A stretch of 64,000 nucleotides of DNA, taken from NCBI GenBank assembly GCA_016223085.1, contig JACRPS010000032.1, positions 1 to 64,000 of the forward strand, read 5' to 3'. Shown here in pieces: positions 16,440 through 26,042 of the stretch. The position numbers and the translations under genes are program-made. The notes under the pieces are model-generated. The model searched no databases and was not told where the DNA came from. It saw nothing but the letters and a program-made list of their open reading frames with translations. The stretch comes from Chloroflexota bacterium. Its GTDB lineage: Bacteria > Chloroflexota > Anaerolineae > Aggregatilineales > Phototrophicaceae. The number at the start of each line of letters is the position of its first letter. The stretch's first letter is position 1.

Positions 16440-16464
16440 AAAAAGGGGCGCAGCATGTGCGCCC
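16440..16464 (-). terminator. Intrinsic terminator of the molybdenum hydroxylase operon
   Basis: On the minus strand, GGGCGCA-CATGC-TGCGCCC is followed by CTTTTT (plus-strand A-run at 16440-16444). It lies 29 bp beyond the stop codon at 16493, the expected place for Rho-independent termination. Confidence 0.8.
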
Positions 16465-16492
16465 TAATGGAAAAACGGGTTCGACAGCCGCG

Positions 16493-19303
16493 TTATTTCA
16501 CATCCTGCCACGCTGTGTAAACCTCGCGCTGGCCGGAACGAATGGCACGCAGCAGCGCGTCCTGGTCAACCGGCGTGGCATAGATACGCACACCGACGGC
16601 GTTGTAAATCGCGTTGCAGATGGCGGGCGTCGTGTTGATGGAAGGAATTTCCCCAACCCCCTTCGCCCCGTATGGACCATCGGCGGTGCGGTGTTCCACC
16701 AGATGCGACACAATCTCCGGCGCGTGTTTGATGCTTGGCATCTTGTACCGCGACAGCAGCCGCGTCCACGGCACGCCGTCTTCGATGATAAACGCTTCGC
16801 TCAGGCAGTGTCCCATCGCCATCACAATACCGCCCTCGATCTGGCCTTGCAGCATCAACGGATTGATGGCGCGGCCAATGTCCGTACTGGATAGCACTTT
16901 CACCACCTTGACCTCGCCGGTATCAGTATCCACCTCCACCAGCGCAGCCTGCGTGGCGTAGCTGAAACCGACGTGCATATCGCCACCCGTGCCCAATGGC
17001 TGCGTTTTCGGCGCCCAATATTCCTGCCGGGCACGGGGATTGAGGCCGTTCTGCTTCATCCAGCCGACCACCTCGCCGAGTTTCACGCTCTTGCCGTTGT
17101 GGCGTAGCAGCCCTTCTTCGTACCGGATCGTATCCGGCGGCACGTCCATCATCTCTGCCGCTGATTGCGTAATCGCCTCGCGTAGCGCCGCCGCCGCCAG
17201 CCGCGCCGCGTTGCCGCTGACATAGGTCTGGCGTGAAGCAGTGGTTGGACCGCCATTTGGGGTCAGGTCGGTATCGCACAGCAGTACTTTAACGTTCTCG
17301 TAGGCGACATGCATTTCCTCAGCAGCTACCTGCGCGACCACATGCGCTATGCCCTGCCCCATGTCGGCGGCAGCGGTACGAACCTGAATCGTGCCGTCCT
17401 CGTAGGCCTCCACTTCCGCCTCGGATTTGTCGGGGGCCCCGCCACCCAGTCCAGTGTTTTTGTAAGCGCAGGCGAAACCCCAGGCGTAGGCTTTGTGACC
17501 CTCTTTCCATGACCAGCGGAAACCCTCGCCGTTATGGTGCGCTTGCATGTCGCGCTGCACGTCGTCAATCGTTTCCAGCAGGCCGACCGATTCGCGCAAA
17601 AGCTGGCCGGTGGCAGTGGTCACGCCCACTTTCTGCGCGTTGATGCGACGGAATTCGATAGGGTCCATACCCAACTGCTCTGCCAGCAAGTCCATGTTCT
17701 GCTCGACCGCAAACGCCGACTGCGTGACGCCGAAGCCCCGGAACGCGCCAGACGGCACGTTGTTGGTATACATGGCATAACAGTCAATTTTGGCGTTGGG
17801 CACGTCATACGGGCCGGTGGCGTGGGTGGTGGCGCGGGTCATCACCTTGTCAGACAGCGAGGCATACGCGCCGCCGTCGCCGTAAAGTTCGGCCTGAATC
17901 GCGGTCAGACGGCCATCGCGCTTCGCGCCGGTTTTGATGCGGATGATGGTCGCGTGGCGCTTGGGATGGAAAATCAGCGATTCCTGGCGCGTGTACAGCA
18001 TTTTAACGGGCCTGCCGGTGACGGTTGCCAGCATGGCGCTGTGAATCTGCCCGGCGATGTCCTCCTTGCCGCCAAAACCGCCGCCAATGAGTGTGCCGAT
18101 CACGCGCACGCTTTCCTCCGGCAGCGCCACCGCCAGCGCGATCTGGTTACGATCCTGGTACGGAATCTGCGAACCGACGTACACAGTCAGCTTATCATGG
18201 CCAGGATACCCCGCCGGGACGCCGATGGAACATTCCGGCTCAAGGAAGGCGTGTTCGGTGGTCGGCGTGTGGTACTCGCGTTCGACAATCACATCGGCAT
18301 CAGCAAAGCCCTGTTCAATATCACCGTGCCGCACTTTGATGTGTTTGAGCAGGTTCCCGGTGGGATGGTCGGGATGCAAAACCGGCGCTTCCGGCGAATG
18401 GGCGTACTTCGGGTCGGCCACGACCGGCAGTGGCTCATATTCCACTTCGATCAGTTCCAACGCCTGCGCCGCCAGGTCTTCCGAGTCGGCAGCGACGATG
18501 GCAACGGCGTCACCGACGTAACGCACGACGGTATCACACAGCACCGGCCAGTCGCGGTAGACCAGACCGTGACGGTTTTCGCCGGGCACGTCGGTGTGAG
18601 TCAATACGGCGCGAACACCGGGCAGCGCCCTTGCTTTGTCCACGTTAATGCTGACAATGCGGGCGTGGGGATAGGGCGAACGCAGCGTGCGTCCGTAGAG
18701 CGTGTCAGGAAAGGTGTAGTCGTCGGTGTATTTGGCGCGCCCGGTGACTTTGGCGACGACTTCCTGCGGCGGCACGGAACGGCTGACAACGCGCATCGGC
18801 TCGTCCACTTCCGGGTCGTTAACCAGCAGGGGGTCGAGGCCGCGTTTCTGGCGTGCGGCGGATTGGATGGCGCGAATGACACTGGTATAGCCAGTGCAGC
18901 GGCAGTAGGTATCTTTGAGCGCCACTTTAATGTCGTGTTCGTCCGGGTCGGGGTTTTCGTCCAGCAGGGCAGCAGAGGTCATAATCAGGCCGGGCGTGCA
19001 AAACCCGCACTGCACCGCGCCGTGATGGATAAACTCCTGTTGCAGCGGGTGCAGTTCGTCGCCGTGCGCCAGCCCTTCAATCGTCGTGACGGCGCGCCCG
19101 TAAGCCTTAAACACCGGGTAGATGCAGGAATCGACCGGAACGCCATCTACCAGCACGGTACAGATGCCACACTCGGCTTCCTCGCAGCCGATCTTCGTGC
19201 CGGTCAGGCCGAGGTCGTAGCGCAGGAAGTGCGCCAGCGTGCGCGATTCGGATACGTCTCGGTCGTGGTACTGGCCGTTTACAGTAATCTCTAGTCTTGT
19301 CAT
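16493..19303 (-). CDS. Xanthine dehydrogenase-family enzyme, [2Fe-2S] and molybdenum subunits fused
   Basis: A 936-aa molybdenum hydroxylase. Residues 1-160 are the small iron-sulphur subunit, with CEEAECGIC, CGFCTPG and CRCTG supplying the two [2Fe-2S] clusters. From about 180 on it is the Mo-pterin subunit, with GGGFGGKED, the GAFRGFG stretch and the active-site Glu in KGVGEIPS. In most bacteria these are separate proteins; a similar fusion is known in E. coli XdhD (YgfN). The FAD subunit is encoded just upstream (19399-20313). The nucleoside importer next door points to a purine or similar heterocycle as substrate, which is inference. Confidence 0.92.
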   Translation of the reverse strand: MTRLEITVNGQYHDRDVSESRTLAHFLRYDLGLTGTKIGCEEAECGICTVLVDGVPVDSCIYPVFKAYGRAVTTIEGLAHGDELHPLQQEFIHHGAVQCGFCTPGLIMTSAALLDENPDPDEHDIKVALKDTYCRCTGYTSVIRAIQSAARQKRGLDPLLVNDPEVDEPMRVVSRSVPPQEVVAKVTGRAKYTDDYTFPDTLYGRTLRSPYPHARIVSINVDKARALPGVRAVLTHTDVPGENRHGLVYRDWPVLCDTVVRYVGDAVAIVAADSEDLAAQALELIEVEYEPLPVVADPKYAHSPEAPVLHPDHPTGNLLKHIKVRHGDIEQGFADADVIVEREYHTPTTEHAFLEPECSIGVPAGYPGHDKLTVYVGSQIPYQDRNQIALAVALPEESVRVIGTLIGGGFGGKEDIAGQIHSAMLATVTGRPVKMLYTRQESLIFHPKRHATIIRIKTGAKRDGRLTAIQAELYGDGGAYASLSDKVMTRATTHATGPYDVPNAKIDCYAMYTNNVPSGAFRGFGVTQSAFAVEQNMDLLAEQLGMDPIEFRRINAQKVGVTTATGQLLRESVGLLETIDDVQRDMQAHHNGEGFRWSWKEGHKAYAWGFACAYKNTGLGGGAPDKSEAEVEAYEDGTIQVRTAAADMGQGIAHVVAQVAAEEMHVAYENVKVLLCDTDLTPNGGPTTASRQTYVSGNAARLAAAALREAITQSAAEMMDVPPDTIRYEEGLLRHNGKSVKLGEVVGWMKQNGLNPRARQEYWAPKTQPLGTGGDMHVGFSYATQAALVEVDTDTGEVKVVKVLSSTDIGRAINPLMLQGQIEGGIVMAMGHCLSEAFIIEDGVPWTRLLSRYKMPSIKHAPEIVSHLVEHRTADGPYGAKGVGEIPSINTTPAICNAIYNAVGVRIYATPVDQDALLRAIRSGQREVYTAWQDVK

Positions 19304-19329
19304 CGTCTCATACCCTCAAATGCTTGATT

Positions 19330-19389
19330 AACCGCCAAGTCGCCAAGGACGCCAAGATTTTTTCCTATTTTCTTGGCGTCTTGGCGGTT
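19330..19389. repeat. GCCAAG-type hairpin repeat between the two hydroxylase genes
   Basis: Left arm AACCGCCAAG...GACGCCAAGA and right arm TCTTGGCGTC-TTGGCGGTT flank a T-rich loop. It is the same construction as the CTTTGCG hairpin at 38394-38479. It fills nearly the whole gap between the FAD and Mo subunit genes of one operon and may modulate the subunit ratio. Confidence 0.8.
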
Positions 19390-19398
19390 CAATTTCTT

Positions 19399-20313
19399 TT
19401 ACGCGCCGACGCCTTCAGGCACGATATCACCCGTTTGCGCGCGGTAGATGGCTAAGGTTAACGTACGGCGAACCAGCACACCGATCATTTCGCGGCGGTA
19501 GTCGGCGGTGGCACGATATTTGCTGGTGCGCGGGTGCAGCGTGGACTGTGCCAGTTCCGCCATACGTTCAACTGTCTCTATTGTAGCCGGCTGGCCGATC
19601 AGCGCGTGTTCCACCTCGTCGGCGCGTCCCGGCGTCGGGCCAATCGGCGCGATGGCGATACGGGCAGCTTCAAATAATGCTCCTGTTTCGTCCAACCGCA
19701 CCCATACGGCACAGCCGAGAATCGGCAGCGCCACACCCTGTGGACGCATGATACGCTTGAAGGCGGTTGCCTCGCGGTCGGCAGCGCGGCGGAAGCGGAA
19801 CGACACCAGCAGATCGCGGTGGGAGTCGAGCAGCGACTTGCCGGGGCCGAGGTACATGTCCCGAATCGGGACGCGCTTGCGTTCGCCCATGTAGATCACG
19901 TCCGCTTCGGCGTCGAGCGCGACCAGCGAGGTCGTGCCATCACCGGCGGGCAGCGCATGGGCGACGTTGCCACCCAGCGTGCCGACGTTACGCACCTGCG
20001 GCCCACCCACGACGCCGCAGCTTTCGACCAGGCAGGTGGCATAATGGGCGATGAGCGCCGATTTTACGATCTGCGTATGAGTCACGCCCGCGCCGATGGT
20101 GATGAAGTCGCCATCCTCTTCAATTTTGCATAATTCAGGGATGTGGGTGATGTCCACCAAGGCTTCGTGCGGGTTGTAGCCGCCTTCGGCGCGTTTATCC
20201 ACGAGCAGGTCAGTGCCGCCCGCGATCACCTGTGCCTGCCCGGCATATTGCGCCAGCAGCGACACCGCTTCGTCGGCTGTCGCAGGGGTGTGATAGTGAT
20301 TCCAGAGTTTCAT
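19399..20313 (-). CDS. Molybdenum hydroxylase FAD-binding subunit (XdhB/CoxM-like)
   Basis: A 304-aa FAD subunit that passes electrons from the iron-sulphur clusters of its partner to the acceptor. FAD-contact motifs are VIAGGTDLLVD near residue 31 and VRNVGTLGGNVAHALPAGD near 110. The C-terminal CO_deh_flav_C domain follows. The ATG at 20313 is chosen over a longer reading whose extra N-terminus is translated from a GTAGGG palindrome. It is the first gene of the pair. The partner begins 95 bases later, after a hairpin repeat. Confidence 0.9.
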   Translation of the reverse strand: MKLWNHYHTPATADEAVSLLAQYAGQAQVIAGGTDLLVDKRAEGGYNPHEALVDITHIPELCKIEEDGDFITIGAGVTHTQIVKSALIAHYATCLVESCGVVGGPQVRNVGTLGGNVAHALPAGDGTTSLVALDAEADVIYMGERKRVPIRDMYLGPGKSLLDSHRDLLVSFRFRRAADREATAFKRIMRPQGVALPILGCAVWVRLDETGALFEAARIAIAPIGPTPGRADEVEHALIGQPATIETVERMAELAQSTLHPRTSKYRATADYRREMIGVLVRRTLTLAIYRAQTGDIVPEGVGA

Positions 20314-20335
20314 GATGTGATTTACCTCGTGTATT

Positions 20336-20363
20336 GTAGGGACACGATATATCGTGTCCCTAC
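20336..20363. repeat. GTAGGG-family palindrome, copy 5
   Basis: A perfect 28-bp palindrome: GTAGGGACACGATA plus its reverse complement. It lies 23 bp upstream of the FAD-subunit start, in its probable leader. The same core occurs at 34738, 49340 and (with one change) 23838 and 50113. Confidence 0.95.
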
Positions 20364-20623
20364 GATTCGATTTTGGGTAAACCACAAGGTACTTTTCGAG
20401 GGGACTCGCTCCCCACGCCGCCGGAATAGCCGACGACCTGTGGCCGTTCGAGTTGTAAAGAAGTGCTAATCCAGAGCGAACCCGTTGTTCGCTACAACAT
20501 ATCGTTATTATAACTTGAATTCACAATAAGTATCTATTGACAACTCCGACAGTAGACCTAAGTCCACTATTCAAAAACAAGATTAGGCTTGAGAGATTGT
20601 CACATGGAATAAGACCCCCACTT
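20364..20623. other. AT-rich gap before the FAD-subunit gene
   Basis: No gene is seen. A minus-strand TATAAT occurs at 20512-20507 and could be a -10 for the hydroxylase genes, but no good -35 lies at the right distance. The AT-rich part beginning at about 20500 continues into the low-GC gene that follows. Confidence 0.35.
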
Positions 20624-21169
20624 CTACCAGCTCTTCAATTTCCCCTGCAAAAAAGATTGAAAATACCTTGAAGGAACATTCACCGTTTTCTCGGCATTAA
20701 AAACCCAATCGTGTATCTCGCAGTAATAAGAACTATCCCACAGTTCATAAGCAAGGTTAATAGCAGCAGCCTTTTTCGGCGCTTTTAGCTTAGCCTTCCT
20801 GCGTCGAGCAAACTCTTTGGGAAGCCGAAGGATTGCAAACACTACCACTGCCAGAACAATAAAACCCAATATATGCCCTGAAGTGAATATGATATACAGC
20901 CCAAAAAAGGCCCAAAAACCGATGATTAATAAATAAAAAGCGAGTCCACAAAAGAAAAGGAAATCAATTGAATCCAGTGGTGGGATATAAACCTGTGAGG
21001 GTGGTCGGAGACTTTCACCAAGTGGAGTTTGCTTCTTAACGCGCCAACCCTCACTATCGCGCTCCTCCCACCAACTCGCCGCGTAAACCCCACTGACCTT
21101 TTTATGGTTTAAATCCCCGCCCTTAACAGGAATTTTACATTGAGGACATCTTAGCTCCCTCTCACTCAT
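20624..21169 (-). CDS. Zinc-ribbon membrane protein of unknown function
   Basis: A 181-aa protein with an N-terminal CPQC zinc-knuckle half (residues 8-11). Two hydrophobic helices follow (about 71-92 and 94-110), then a basic stretch, and a C-terminal segment YYCEIHDWVF whose Cys and His could complete a metal site. The family is not recognised. The gene is markedly AT-rich compared with both neighbours and interrupts an otherwise functionally coherent leftward run of hydroxylase and nucleoside-importer genes, so it is likely an acquired insertion. No SD stronger than a GGGAGTG-like stretch is seen before the ATG. Confidence 0.65.
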   Translation of the reverse strand: MSERELRCPQCKIPVKGGDLNHKKVSGVYAASWWEERDSEGWRVKKQTPLGESLRPPSQVYIPPLDSIDFLFFCGLAFYLLIIGFWAFFGLYIIFTSGHILGFIVLAVVVFAILRLPKEFARRRKAKLKAPKKAAAINLAYELWDSSYYCEIHDWVFNAEKTVNVPSRYFQSFLQGKLKSW

Positions 21170-21205
21170 AGTCTATCACTCCCTTTAACCACCTTAATTA
21201 TGCCC

Positions 21206-22747
21206 CTAGGCATCAAGGGAAGCCCCCGCCATCATTGCGCCGAGGTGGCGCACGTCCACCTTGCCGCCGGGCACTTCGCCGACGATACGGCCTTCGTACA
21301 TCACCAGAATCCGGTCAGACAGCGCCATAATTTCGTCCAGGTCTTCCGAAATCAGCAGAATGGCCGTGCCTTTGGCGCGCTCGTCCAGCAGGCGGCGGTG
21401 AATGTACTCGGTCGCCCCGATGTCCACGCCGCGCGTCGGCTGCGATGCGATCAGCACCTTCGGGCGGCGCGACAGTTCGCGCGCCAGCACCAGCTTTTGT
21501 ATGTTGCCGCCGGAAAGATTCTTGACGGGTGTATCCGGACCCGGCGTCTTGATCGCGTAAGCGCGGATGGCGTCCTTGCAGGTCCGGGCAATGGTGCGAA
21601 AGTTTAAGAAGATTTTGCCCCAGGTATACGGCGGGCGGCCATGATCCTGCAGCACCAGATTTTCCGACACGGAAAATTCCTTTATCACGCCGTCTACCAT
21701 TCGTTCTTCCGGGATGTACGACAGACCGAGCGTGTTCAGGACGGACGGCGGCCTGCCGGTCACATCCCTGCCGCCGACCTGGATGCTGCCGCCCGATGGC
21801 GCGCGCAGCCCGGAGATCACCTGCGCCAGTTCGCGCTGGCCGTTGCCGGACACCCCCGCCACGCCGACGATCTCGCCGGCGCATACCTTGAGCGACACGT
21901 CTTTCAGCCCCAGGTCGCCCCGGTCGCTGATGGCGCTGACGCCGGACAGCACCAGGCTTTCCGCGCCGGCCTGGCACGGCGGGCGCTCGTACTCCAGCAC
22001 GACAGGGCGGCCAACCATCATCTGCGCCAGTTTGAGCTTGGTCGCTTCCGACGTGGGAATTGTGTCCACGCGCTGCCCATCACGCAAGACGGTGATGCGG
22101 TTGCTGATCGCCAGCACTTCGTGCAGCTTGTGGGAGATAAAAATCAGCGCGTGACCTTCGCTTGTCATCTTGCGCAGGATGCGGAACAGGTCTTCCACTT
22201 CCTGTGGCGTCAGCACGGCGGTCGGCTCGTCCAGAATCAGCAGCGCCGCGCCTTTGTACAACGCACGCAGGATTTCCACACGCTGCTGCTCGCCGACGGC
22301 AAGCTGCCAGATGGGAATGTTGGGGTCAACCTTGAGGTTATACTGTTCGGACAGTTCGCGCAGCCGCTTGCTGACCACATCCAGATCAAGCACCAGCCCG
22401 CGCGACGACTTCATGCCCAGCGCGACATTTTCCGCGACAGTGAGCGACGGCACGAGCATAAAATGCTGGTGAATCATGCCGATGCCCTGCATGATCGCGT
22501 CATGGGGGGAGCGAATTCTGACTTCCGCGCCGTCAATCAGGATACGGCCTTCGTCCGGGTGATACAGGCCGTAGAGCAGCTTCATCAGCGTGGATTTTCC
22601 CGCGCCGTTTTCCCCCAGCAGAGCGTGAATTTCCCCGGCCTGCACGTCAAAATCCACATGGTTAACGGCCAGCACGCCGGGAAAGCGTTTGACGATACCC
22701 TGCATGTGCAGGTGTTGGATGCGGCGCATGGTCGGTGAGTCAGTCAT
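21206..22747 (-). CDS. Nucleoside ABC importer ATPase (NupO/YufO type, two ATPase domains)
   Basis: A 513-aa cytoplasmic ATPase with two fused nucleotide-binding domains. The first Walker A is [11 protein letters not shown] near residue 45, with [12 protein letters not shown] as its signature. The second half has [15 protein letters not shown], degenerate like RbsA-type second sites, and the signature [15 protein letters not shown]. This architecture matches the ATPase of BMP-family nucleoside importers (YufO/NupO). The binding protein is just upstream at 22877-23776 and two permeases precede that. Confidence 0.92.
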   Translation of the reverse strand: MTDSPTMRRIQHLHMQGIVKRFPGVLAVNHVDFDVQAGEIHALLGENGAGKSTLMKLLYGLYHPDEGRILIDGAEVRIRSPHDAIMQGIGMIHQHFMLVPSLTVAENVALGMKSSRGLVLDLDVVSKRLRELSEQYNLKVDPNIPIWQLAVGEQQRVEILRALYKGAALLILDEPTAVLTPQEVEDLFRILRKMTSEGHALIFISHKLHEVLAISNRITVLRDGQRVDTIPTSEATKLKLAQMMVGRPVVLEYERPPCQAGAESLVLSGVSAISDRGDLGLKDVSLKVCAGEIVGVAGVSGNGQRELAQVISGLRAPSGGSIQVGGRDVTGRPPSVLNTLGLSYIPEERMVDGVIKEFSVSENLVLQDHGRPPYTWGKIFLNFRTIARTCKDAIRAYAIKTPGPDTPVKNLSGGNIQKLVLARELSRRPKVLIASQPTRGVDIGATEYIHRRLLDERAKGTAILLISEDLDEIMALSDRILVMYEGRIVGEVPGGKVDVRHLGAMMAGASLDA

Positions 22748-22797
22748 AAACGGTTTTCCAAACAGACGGGAACTGCCGCCAACTCGAATATTGCGAT

Positions 22798-22825
22798 ATA
22801 GGGGCGCAAGGCCTTGCGCCCCTAT
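22798..22825. repeat. GTAGGG-family palindrome, copy 6
   Basis: A perfect 28-bp palindrome: ATAGGGGCGCAAGG plus its reverse complement. The outermost G:C pair of the family is here A:T, with both sides changed. It lies between the binding-protein and ATPase genes of one operon. Confidence 0.9.
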
Positions 22826-22876
22826 GGATTATCGTTCCAAGAGTGGCTACAGGCCACCCCGACGCAAATCAACAGC

Positions 22877-23776
22877 TTATTGCTGCCCCGGCTCCATCAC
22901 TAGGCCGCCGTTTGCCAGTGTCAGGGTGTAGGATTCCCCACCGAGCGTGCCTTCCTGAACCTTGGCGATGATGTCACGCAGGACCACTTCCCAACGGTAA
23001 ATCTGGAACATCACGCCGGATTCAGCCGCGAGTTCGGCCTGGCTGGACTGCGTGCCAAACCACTTCAGTCCCTTTTCCTTCGCCACCGCAATCGGGCCGA
23101 CAACCATCTGCGCTGTGCCGGTCAGGATGTCCGCGCCGTTGGCGACGTGGGCATTGGCGGCTTCAGTTGCCAGCGGCACATCACTGAACGACTGGATGTA
23201 AGTCACCAGCACCTGGGCGTCCGGGTTCGACGCAGCGACGCCGGCCTTAAAGCCATCCACATACAGCTTGGCATCACCGACTTCAATCGGGCCGATCACG
23301 CCAATCACGCCGCTCTGGGTCATGAAGCCAGCCATCGCGCCGTTGACAAAACCGCCCTGGTCGGCAGCGGGGGTATAAGCAAAGACGTTATCCAGCCCGA
23401 AGGTGTTCACGTCCGTGCCCCAGGCGAACGACACTTCCGGGAATTCCGGCGCGAGTTCTTCGATAATGCTGCCGTACTGCGACCCATGCGCGATCACCAG
23501 ATCATATTCACCGGATGCGGCCCAGTCGCGCAGCGCAACGGCGGCATCATCCACCACGAACGTACCTTCCTGGAAATCAAACTGGAACTGGTCCTCGCCC
23601 ATTTCTTCCTGAATCTTCACCAGCGCGTCGTACATACTCTGGCTGAAGGCCAGGTCATTGGTGGCGCTCGGCGCGACCGCCGCAACGCGGAAGACATCAT
23701 CCTGCGCGCGGGCGACCGGCAGCAGGCTGACCAGCGCCAGCACGACGACGAGAAAGAGGGTAAAACGTGTCTTCAT
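22877..23776 (-). CDS. BMP-family nucleoside/purine-binding protein
   Basis: A 299-aa extracytoplasmic receptor of the basic membrane protein family, which in characterised cases binds purine nucleosides. The signal peptide is about residues 1-24 and ends VARAQDD. The lipobox Cys typical of the family is absent, so it is either free or held by its partners. Family stretches include NDLAFSQSMYDAL, VIAHGSQYG and GVIGPIEVGDAKLYVDGFKAG. GAAGGAG lies before the ATG. It is somewhat shorter at the C-terminus than typical members. It belongs with the permeases and ATPase flanking it. Confidence 0.9.
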   Translation of the reverse strand: MKTRFTLFLVVVLALVSLLPVARAQDDVFRVAAVAPSATNDLAFSQSMYDALVKIQEEMGEDQFQFDFQEGTFVVDDAAVALRDWAASGEYDLVIAHGSQYGSIIEELAPEFPEVSFAWGTDVNTFGLDNVFAYTPAADQGGFVNGAMAGFMTQSGVIGVIGPIEVGDAKLYVDGFKAGVAASNPDAQVLVTYIQSFSDVPLATEAANAHVANGADILTGTAQMVVGPIAVAKEKGLKWFGTQSSQAELAAESGVMFQIYRWEVVLRDIIAKVQEGTLGGESYTLTLANGGLVMEPGQQ

Positions 23777-23837
23777 TGTGGTGCGCTCCTTCTATCAAAA
23801 AACCTATACCTTTTAGAATGTGTCCGTAAGTTCGCCT

Positions 23838-23865
23838 GTAGGGACACAATATATCGTGTCCCTAC
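23838..23865. repeat. GTAGGG-family palindrome, copy 7
   Basis: GTAGGGACACAATA facing TATCGTGTCCCTAC, with a single mispair in 14. It lies between the second permease and the binding-protein genes. Confidence 0.9.
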
Positions 23866-23879
23866 GTGCAATTTACGGA

Positions 23880-24806
23880 TTACTCCCCGCGATCAAATGG
23901 TTTCGTCAGCGCGGTGGGCTTCTCCGTCTGTTTGGAAGCAAACACCAGCGCGATAATCGTAATCACGTAGGGCGCCATCACCGCAAATTCGGAAGGAATG
24001 TTTAAATTGAGCGAGCTGACCTGCAATTGCAGCGCATTAACGAAACTGAACAGCAGCGCGCCGCCCATGACGCCGAACGGCTTCCAGCGCCCAAAATAGA
24101 CCAGCGCGACTGCGATAAAACCGAGGCCGGACGTCAGGTTTTGCTGGAAGACGTTGAGCAGGGCAATTGAAAGCGACGCCCCGGCCAGCCCGGACAGCAT
24201 ACCGCCGATGGCAACCGTCATATAGCGGACGCGAGCGACATTGATACCCATTGCGTCGGCGGCTTCCGGGTTCTGGCCGACGGCGCGAATCATCAACCCA
24301 AACGTCGTGCGGTTCAGGATGAAGGCCGAGATCGGCACCAGCGCGAAAGCGACATATACCAGCAGATTGTGGTTGAAAAAAATCTGGCCGATGCCTAAAA
24401 ACTGGATGTCCGACAGCACCGGGATGTGAATGGGCGGGAAACCGGATACCGATTTGGGCGTGCCGATCAACCTCTGGAATAGCAGTTCACTCATGCCCAG
24501 GCCAAACAGGTAGACGCCGATGCCGCTGATGCCCTGCTCCGCCTTGAGCGTGACGCTGACAAAGGCGGTCGCCAGACCGAGCAGCAGGCCGATCAGAAGC
24601 GCAGCGGCTACACCCAGGACAAGGCTGCCGGTGATGTAAACGGCGTAAAAGCCAAAAAACGCGCCCATGAGCATGATGCCATCCACACCCAGGTTGAGGA
24701 CGCCAGAACGCTGGCCGAAGGTTTCGCCCAGCGCCGCAAAAATATAGGGTGTGGCGAGCCGGATCATGGAAGCAAAGACGCTGGCGGTGAAGATTTGTTC
24801 GATCAT
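23880..24806 (-). CDS. Nucleoside ABC importer permease 2 (NupQ/YufQ type)
   Basis: A 308-aa polytopic membrane protein of the BPD_transp_2 family with 8-10 predicted helices. Recognisable stretches are LGETFGQRSGVLNLGVDGIMLMG near residue 27 and AVGQNPEAADAMGINVARVRY, matching the second permease of BMP-type systems. Its ATG overlaps the first permease's stop by 4 bases. The two permeases should form the heterodimeric channel. Confidence 0.92.
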   Translation of the reverse strand: MIEQIFTASVFASMIRLATPYIFAALGETFGQRSGVLNLGVDGIMLMGAFFGFYAVYITGSLVLGVAAALLIGLLLGLATAFVSVTLKAEQGISGIGVYLFGLGMSELLFQRLIGTPKSVSGFPPIHIPVLSDIQFLGIGQIFFNHNLLVYVAFALVPISAFILNRTTFGLMIRAVGQNPEAADAMGINVARVRYMTVAIGGMLSGLAGASLSIALLNVFQQNLTSGLGFIAVALVYFGRWKPFGVMGGALLFSFVNALQLQVSSLNLNIPSEFAVMAPYVITIIALVFASKQTEKPTALTKPFDRGE

Positions 24807-26005
24807 GCAGTTTGTTCCTGTACCGGCGCGGGCGCAGCAGCCGGCGCGGTTGCCGGCGGGGTCGGTGCGGCCAGGCGGCGTCGGGCGCGGCGTTTGCTAA
24901 AAATCTGACTGCTGACGACAAACACCACGATCAGGCCATTGATGGCGGTGATGAGCGCGGCGGGCACAGCCAGATCACGCTGCATCTTCTGCGCCCCGAC
25001 CAGCAACCCGCCAAAAAACACGGATGCGGGTATCGCGCCAATCGGATTAAGGCCGCCAAACAGCGCGGCGACAATACCGTTAAAACCGGCGTTGGCAGTA
25101 AAACCCAGCGGCGAACCGTCGGTTTGCAGGCGGTACTGCAAGCCTAACACCTGCACGACGCCGGCCAGGCCCGCAAACCCGCCGGCCAGCAGCATCGCCA
25201 GCACCATCTGGCGTCTGACGTTCAAACCGGCGTAACGGGCGGCGCGTTCGTTCTGGCCGACGGCGCGGATACGGTAGCCAATCGTCGTCCGCCAGAGCAG
25301 GATGTACATCACAATCGCCAGCACAATTGCCAGCAATAGACCGTAATGCAGGCGGGTACGGGCAAATAACTCGGCATTTTCCCAGCCAAACAGGTTGGCG
25401 ACAAACTGCGGCACAGTCAGCGCCAGCCGGGGCAGTTCGGCGGATTCGACAATACGTGCCGTTTTGGGGATATGGTTGAGACCGGCTTCGGAGGGGTCGA
25501 GCAGCGGGCCGTTCAGCAGATAGTTCATCAACTGCACAGCAACCTGATTCAGCATAATCGTGCTGAGGATTTCGTTGACGTTAAAGTAGGCTTTGAGGAA
25601 ACCGGCCAGTCCGCCATATAACGCCCCGGCAGCAAAGCCCACCAGGATAGACGCGAGGATAATCACGAAACCGGGCGCATCCTTCAGCAGCAGCGCGGTC
25701 GTTACCCCGGCCAGCGCGCCCATAATCATCTGGCCTTCGCCGCCGATATTAGTCACGCCGCCGCGAAACGCGACGCAGATGCCGATAGCCACAAACAGGA
25801 TGGGGATGGCCTTCACCAGCGTTTCGGCAGTGGCATTCTCTGTGCCAAAAGCGCCTTGCAGCATCGAAGCAAAAGCCTGACCGGGCGCAGCATTCAACGC
25901 CAGCAGTAGAAGCGAAGCAACGGCAAATGCGGCCAGCAGCGCAACCGGTAGCGGCGCGATGTCCAGAAGGCGGTTCCACAACGGCTTCAATGAAAATTCG
26001 CGCAT
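24803..26005 (-). CDS. Nucleoside ABC importer permease 1 (NupP/YufP type)
   Basis: A 400-aa membrane protein of the BPD_transp_2 family and first gene of the importer operon. It has a large set of hydrophobic helices, GGVTNIGGEGQMIMGALAG near residue 81 and AVGQNERAARYAGLNVRRQ near 245. The C-terminus ends in a basic stretch followed by a low-complexity Ala/Pro/Thr tail, which is not typical of the family. Tandem repeats 38-74 bp upstream may be a regulator's binding site. Confidence 0.92.
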   Translation of the reverse strand: MREFSLKPLWNRLLDIAPLPVALLAAFAVASLLLLALNAAPGQAFASMLQGAFGTENATAETLVKAIPILFVAIGICVAFRGGVTNIGGEGQMIMGALAGVTTALLLKDAPGFVIILASILVGFAAGALYGGLAGFLKAYFNVNEILSTIMLNQVAVQLMNYLLNGPLLDPSEAGLNHIPKTARIVESAELPRLALTVPQFVANLFGWENAELFARTRLHYGLLLAIVLAIVMYILLWRTTIGYRIRAVGQNERAARYAGLNVRRQMVLAMLLAGGFAGLAGVVQVLGLQYRLQTDGSPLGFTANAGFNGIVAALFGGLNPIGAIPASVFFGGLLVGAQKMQRDLAVPAALITAINGLIVVFVVSSQIFSKRRARRRLAAPTPPATAPAAAPAPVQEQTA

Positions 26006-26042
26006 GAAAAAAGTCCCGGACTCTTTTAAAAACGAATATAGC

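Noticed and set aside
17534-19294. Long open frame opposite the molybdenum hydroxylase gene (586 codons, plus strand)
   Set aside because: It mirrors the codons of a clearly conserved enzyme on the minus strand. The translation is rich in Arg, His and Val with no recognisable motif, as expected for an antisense frame in GC-rich DNA.
20311-20385. N-terminal extension of the FAD subunit beginning near 20385
   Set aside because: The extra residues (RDTIYRVPT and so on) are just translation of a palindromic repeat. The conserved protein starts at 20313 with its own weak SD.
21641-22738. Plus-strand open frame opposite the nucleoside ATPase
   Set aside because: It is a shadow of a two-domain ATPase with all its motifs on the minus strand.
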